A stretch of 9,233 nt of DNA from Candidatus Omnitrophota bacterium. Lineage in GTDB: Bacteria > Omnitrophota > Koll11 > VGKN01. Shown here piece by piece: positions 5,988 to 9,233 of the stretch. A program made the position numbers and the translations under genes. Position 1 is the stretch's first letter, and every line of letters begins with the position of its first letter. Location: the NCBI GenBank assembly GCA_016867055.1, contig VGKN01000039.1, positions 1 to 9,233 on the forward strand, in the 5' to 3' direction. The notes under the pieces were generated by a model that did not search any database, had not been told where the DNA came from, and saw only the letters and a program-made list of their open reading frames with translations.

Positions 5988-8168
5988 ATGGCTGACAAAC
6001 CCTTATATATTGCCTTTATCTGGCATATGCACCAACCTTATTACAAGGACCCTTCAAGCGGTGAGTTTTCCCTTCCCTGGGTGAGACTACACGGTATAAA
6101 GGATTATCTTGATATGGTGACGATTCTTGAAGAATTTCCAGACCTACATCAGACATTTAATATTGCACCCTCCCTTATAGAGCAACTCAATGAGTATGCA
6201 AGAACGGGTATAGATACAAAAGATAAATTTCTTATTTTATCAAAGAAACCAGCAGAGGAACTTACATCCGAAGAACAGGAGTTTACTCTCTCAAATTTTT
6301 TTATGGCTAACTGGGAACATATGATAAGGTCTTATCCCAGATACTATGACCTTCTTAAAAAAAGGGGGGCATTTCTATCTGATTCACAGCTTGGGGACAT
6401 AAAAAGGCGTTTTAACACCCAGGACTATCTTGATCTGCAGGTTTTGTTTAATCTTGCGTGGTTTGATATATCCTTCAAGGAAAAAGACCCCTTTCTTAAG
6501 GAACTCGTAAAAAAGGGTTCATACTTTACAGAAGAAGAAAAGAAACTCCTGCTTAATAAGCAGATGGATATACTTAAAAATATAATCCCAACCTATAAAA
6601 GGTTTCAAGATTCAGGCCAGATTGAGGTTTCGATAAGTCCATATTTTCATCCAATACTGCCACTTTTATGTGACACAGATGTGGCTAAAATTTCTTACAG
6701 AGACACAAGACTCCCCAATTTTCATTTTAATTTTCCAGAGGATGCCAAGTGGCATATAGAAAATGCGGTTAGGGTTTATAAGAAGCATTTTTCTAAAAAA
6801 CCCAAAGGTATGTGGCCCTCAGAGGGTTCTGTGAGCGAAGAGATTCTGCCTCTTGTAATGGAGGAAGAGATAGAATGGCTTGCAACAGATGAGGAGGTTC
6901 TCTTTAAATCCCTTTCAAAACCAAGGTCAAACAAGCTTTTATTTAAACCCTATAAACTAAATAGGGGAGAGAAAACCCTTAACCTCTTATTCAGAGATAG
7001 AGCCCTGTCCGACTTGGTAGGTTTTGTCTATTCCCATTGGCAGACAAACCAAGCAATAGATGATTTTTTAAAAAGACTCCATATAATAAAAAATGAACTC
7101 AGCCAGATGGAAGGCGCATTTCTTGTGCCTATTATACTTGATGGAGAAAATGCGTGGGAGTACTATCCAAATGATGGAAGAGATTTCTTATACAATCTCT
7201 ATAAGAGATTTTCAAAAGAGGACTCCCTCAAACTTACCACCATAAGCGAGTTTTTAGAGAACTATCCCCCAGAGGGGGAGATAAAGAAACTTTTTCCTGG
7301 TTCGTGGATAGATGCAAATTTTAATATCTGGATAGGCCATGAAGAGAAGAACAAGGCTTGGGATTATCTCTATAACGCAAGAGATTTTCTTGTAAAATTT
7401 CAGCAAAGGCATCCTGACTTTAAAAACATTTCAGATGCTTGGAAGCAGATTTACATAGCAGAAGGCAGTGATTGGAACTGGTGGTTTGGGGATGACCATT
7501 CCTCAGGTAATGATGAAGAGTTTGACAGGCTCTTTAGGGAAAATCTGAAAGCAGTTTATACGCTATTAGAAAAAGATCCTCCAGAATATTTAAATTTCCC
7601 AATAAAATCAAGGGTTATCAAGGCACAGATTGAACCCTCCTCCCTGATAAGTCCACATTTAGATGGAATGATAAGCGATTATTTTGAATGGCTACAGGCT
7701 GGTTTTCTCGATATTGAAAAACTATCCAGCGCAATGCACAGGCCTCAACTTATGTTAAAACGCCTCTATTATGGTTTTGATTTAAAAAATTTATATCTGA
7801 GATTTGATTTAAATAGAGAGTTGGTAAAAGAAGCCGAGGTGAACATTATCCTTGATATTGACTCAGTCTTTATCAATAGGTTTAAATTATCCCTTACCAA
7901 AACAGGAAAGAAGATTATATGCAAGAGATTTTCTTTAGAGAGAGAAGAGCATTTTAAAGAACTTTCTACAAAGGCAAAGGCGGTATTTCAAGACATCCTT
8001 GAGTTTTCAGTTGACTTTGAAGAGCTTAATGCAAAAAATGCAGAATTTTTGAAATTGCACATATTGATTGAAAAAGATTCTCGTATCCTTGAAGAAATAC
8101 CTGATTTTGGATATCTAAAGATTGTCCTGCCTGGAAAGGATTACGAATCCTTTTACTGGTATGTATAG
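5988..8168 (+). CDS. Glycoside hydrolase family 57 protein (COG1449-type alpha-amylase / glucanotransferase)
   Basis: A predicted cytoplasmic alpha-glucan-active enzyme (hydrolase or 4-alpha-glucanotransferase) with no signal peptide. The GH57 motifs are in order: WHMHQP (residues 12-17), GQIEVSISPYFHP (from 210), GMWPSEGSVSEE with the likely nucleophile Glu279, and LDGENAWEYY with the likely acid/base Asp385. It then has the GDDHSSGNDEEFD region, characteristic of this large COG1449 subfamily. After about residue 535 a C-terminal beta-rich domain follows (LDGMISDYFEWLQAG..., YYGFDLKNLYLRFDL...). The length of 726 residues is normal for the group. The motif-3 sequence WPSEG rather than the WLPE of amylopullulanase-type GH57 fits this subfamily. 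No Shine-Dalgarno sequence precedes the ATG, and the promoter sits directly upstream. The stop overlaps the next gene's start. With the GalU-like gene downstream it suggests glycogen or storage-glucan turnover; exact specificity is unknown. Confidence 0.92.
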   Translation: MADKPLYIAFIWHMHQPYYKDPSSGEFSLPWVRLHGIKDYLDMVTILEEFPDLHQTFNIAPSLIEQLNEYARTGIDTKDKFLILSKKPAEELTSEEQEFTLSNFFMANWEHMIRSYPRYYDLLKKRGAFLSDSQLGDIKRRFNTQDYLDLQVLFNLAWFDISFKEKDPFLKELVKKGSYFTEEEKKLLLNKQMDILKNIIPTYKRFQDSGQIEVSISPYFHPILPLLCDTDVAKISYRDTRLPNFHFNFPEDAKWHIENAVRVYKKHFSKKPKGMWPSEGSVSEEILPLVMEEEIEWLATDEEVLFKSLSKPRSNKLLFKPYKLNRGEKTLNLLFRDRALSDLVGFVYSHWQTNQAIDDFLKRLHIIKNELSQMEGAFLVPIILDGENAWEYYPNDGRDFLYNLYKRFSKEDSLKLTTISEFLENYPPEGEIKKLFPGSWIDANFNIWIGHEEKNKAWDYLYNARDFLVKFQQRHPDFKNISDAWKQIYIAEGSDWNWWFGDDHSSGNDEEFDRLFRENLKAVYTLLEKDPPEYLNFPIKSRVIKAQIEPSSLISPHLDGMISDYFEWLQAGFLDIEKLSSAMHRPQLMLKRLYYGFDLKNLYLRFDLNRELVKEAEVNIILDIDSVFINRFKLSLTKTGKKIICKRFSLEREEHFKELSTKAKAVFQDILEFSVDFEELNAKNAEFLKLHILIEKDSRILEEIPDFGYLKIVLPGKDYESFYWYV

Positions 8169-8835
8169 ATATCTAAAGGCACTACCTTCATTTCTTGTGT
8201 TAATTCTAATCTCAGGTTGTGCAAGATATAGCATAGGCTATAATATAAAGCCCTCAACTTCCTTATGTAGTTTGTCCAAAACTGTGGCTGTTGAGTTATT
8301 TTCTGATGAGAGGCCCACAGAAGAACGCAAGGGCCTAACCAATGAGTTCCTCTCCTTTAGTTCAATGGATTCTCATTTTGACAAGGAGGTCCGCGTTGCT
8401 ATCTGCGAACTTTTAAGCGAGGAATTGAATTCAGGGGGAATAAAATCTTTTATAATCAAGGATATTGATGATTTAGCTGAATTTGATTACATTTTAAGAG
8501 GAAAAATTCTTCATTTTCAAACAATTATTAAGCCTTCAAAAACAACTCTTGTGCCATATCTTGGAGCTGTTTCTACTATCTGGGCAAGGGATGAGTTTTT
8601 AACTCTGGTTACAATTTATGCAGAATTGCTGGATAGAAACAACGATTCAATATTTAGAAAAACATTCAATATCTCAGAAGGCATTGAACTTAAAACTGGG
8701 ATTTTGAATGTAGGTCGGCTTAGCCGTGGACTTAACTACAAACTAAAACTTTTAAATATTGCTCTTTCAGATGTTCTCAAACAGATAAAGCAAGATGTAT
8801 TAAATAACATAAAAAAAGATGTCAGGGGTTCCTAA
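8161..8835 (+). CDS. Predicted outer-membrane-type lipoprotein, uncharacterised
   Basis: A lipoprotein of 224 residues. The ATG at 8161 is chosen over the in-frame ATG at 8122 because it gives a compact signal peptide (MYRYLK, then SFLVLILI) ending in a canonical lipobox ISGC with Cys20; the longer start adds 13 polar residues before the signal. Serine/Ala at +2 (Cys-Ala-Arg) gives no inner-membrane-retention Asp. The mature domain begins with KTVAVELFSDERPTEERKG, then VRVAICELLSEELNSGG, DYILRGKILHFQTI and an FRKTFNISEGIEL region. This alpha/beta pattern is reminiscent of YajG-like or transport-auxiliary lipoproteins, which bind partners in the periplasm; that is a fold-level impression only. 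The start overlaps the GH57 stop by 8 nt and the end overlaps the GalU-like gene by 17 nt, so translation is probably coupled through all three. Confidence 0.82.
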   Translation: MYRYLKALPSFLVLILISGCARYSIGYNIKPSTSLCSLSKTVAVELFSDERPTEERKGLTNEFLSFSSMDSHFDKEVRVAICELLSEELNSGGIKSFIIKDIDDLAEFDYILRGKILHFQTIIKPSKTTLVPYLGAVSTIWARDEFLTLVTIYAELLDRNNDSIFRKTFNISEGIELKTGILNVGRLSRGLNYKLKLLNIALSDVLKQIKQDVLNNIKKDVRGS

Positions 8836-9233
8836 GATTAAAAAGGCAGTAATACCAGCTGCGGGGAAGGGTAAAAGGCTTCTTCCTGCAAGTGCCTTTT
8901 TGCCGAAGGAGCTTATGCTTGTTGGCCAAAAACCTCTTATTCAATATGTAATTGAAGAAGCCATTGAATCCGGGGTATGTGAAATAATTATTGTAATAAA
9001 CAAGGAAAAAGAGATAATAAAAAAATTTATCCTTGAACGGATTAAGATATCATCTCTTAATCTCGGCAGAATTTGTAAAAATGTAAACTTCAGGTTCGTC
9101 TATCAGGAAGAACCAAACGGTCTTATGGACGCGGTTTATCTGACCAAAAATTTTTTAAAAAACGAACCCTTTGCCCTTATGCTCCCTGATAATATATTTT
9201 TTTCAAAATCCCCTGCTATAGGCAGGCTTATTT
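8819..9233 (+). CDS. galU: GalU-like UTP-glucose-1-phosphate uridylyltransferase (3' partial)
   Basis: Predicted to make UDP-glucose from UTP and glucose-1-phosphate. The first 138 codons are visible, and the frame is open to the window edge. KAVIPAAGKGKRLLPAS (residues 9-25) is the nucleotide-binding loop, followed by PKELMLVGQKPLIQYVIEEA (29-48), YQEEPNGLMDAV (95-106) and LPDN (122-125, Asp124 as the metal ligand). These match GalU better than RmlA, which has LAGGSGTRL. Several normally strong positions differ: GKGKR for GxGTR, ASA for ATK, GLMDAV for GLGHAV and LPDN for LPDD. It may therefore be a divergent paralogue with altered sugar or nucleotide choice. The ATG at 8819 lies inside the end of the lipoprotein gene (17-nt overlap), with only an A-rich stretch upstream, implying translational coupling. 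Confidence 0.75.
   Translation, partial: MSGVPKIKKAVIPAAGKGKRLLPASAFLPKELMLVGQKPLIQYVIEEAIESGVCEIIIVINKEKEIIKKFILERIKISSLNLGRICKNVNFRFVYQEEPNGLMDAVYLTKNFLKNEPFALMLPDNIFFSKSPAIGRLI

Noticed and set aside
8122..8160. Upstream in-frame ATG as start of the second lipoprotein
   Set aside because: It adds 13 residues, including charged ones, before an otherwise ideal lipoprotein signal peptide, and lengthens the overlap with the GH57 gene to 47 nt.
1..9233. Mobile elements, CRISPR arrays, toxin-antitoxin or defence genes
   Set aside because: No transposase or integrase motifs, no regularly spaced repeats and no terminal inverted repeats were seen; the genes are coherent housekeeping and envelope functions on one strand.

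Overview
The window is a stretch of an AT-rich bacterial chromosome. AGG and AGA are common arginine codons, and a tRNA-Arg that reads AGG is present. A probable outer-membrane beta-barrel with a signal peptide and two predicted lipoproteins point to a diderm (Gram-negative-type) cell. The combination of pyruvate phosphate dikinase, an RpoD-like sigma factor without region 1.1, a GH57 enzyme, an alginate-export-like porin and a PHP phosphatase fits an uncultivated anaerobic or thermophilic lineage. I think of Omnitrophota or Nitrospirota/Desulfobacterota-like groups, but this is a low-confidence guess from gene content. All genes are on the + strand.

Bases 1-2791 form a compact operon: the C-terminal half of pyruvate phosphate dikinase (ppdK, 5' end outside the window), an RpoD/SigA-type sigma factor 5 nt downstream, and adenine phosphoribosyltransferase (apt) 19 nt after that. 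Bases 2792-3022 hold a 22-base fragment that looks like the 5' end of a tRNA, a weak hairpin with a T tract, and an intact tRNA-Arg(CCT). Next come a complete PHP-family phosphoesterase (3023-3676) and a small predicted lipoprotein (3704-4177). The lipoprotein's promoter overlaps the PHP stop codon and leaves essentially no 5' leader.

Bases 4178-4432 are a regulatory region: a TTGACA-type promoter, a leader of about 200 nt with two clear hairpins, paired 9-base repeats and a perfect Shine-Dalgarno sequence. They precede the porin gene (4433-5890), which ends in a strong bidirectional-type terminator. The porin therefore looks like an independent, highly expressed, possibly post-transcriptionally regulated unit.

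A second operon starts at a promoter at 5951-5978, again almost leaderless. It encodes a cytoplasmic GH57 alpha-glucan enzyme, a lipoprotein whose start overlaps the GH57 stop, and a divergent GalU-like nucleotidyltransferase that overlaps the lipoprotein and runs off the window. The GH57 and GalU genes suggest glycogen or alpha-glucan turnover and sugar-nucleotide supply. The lipoprotein between them suggests a link to envelope polysaccharide, which is inference.

No mobile element, CRISPR array or defence system was seen. The least ordinary signals are the structured porin leader, the leaderless promoter architecture, the tRNA fragment and the altered GalU motif.
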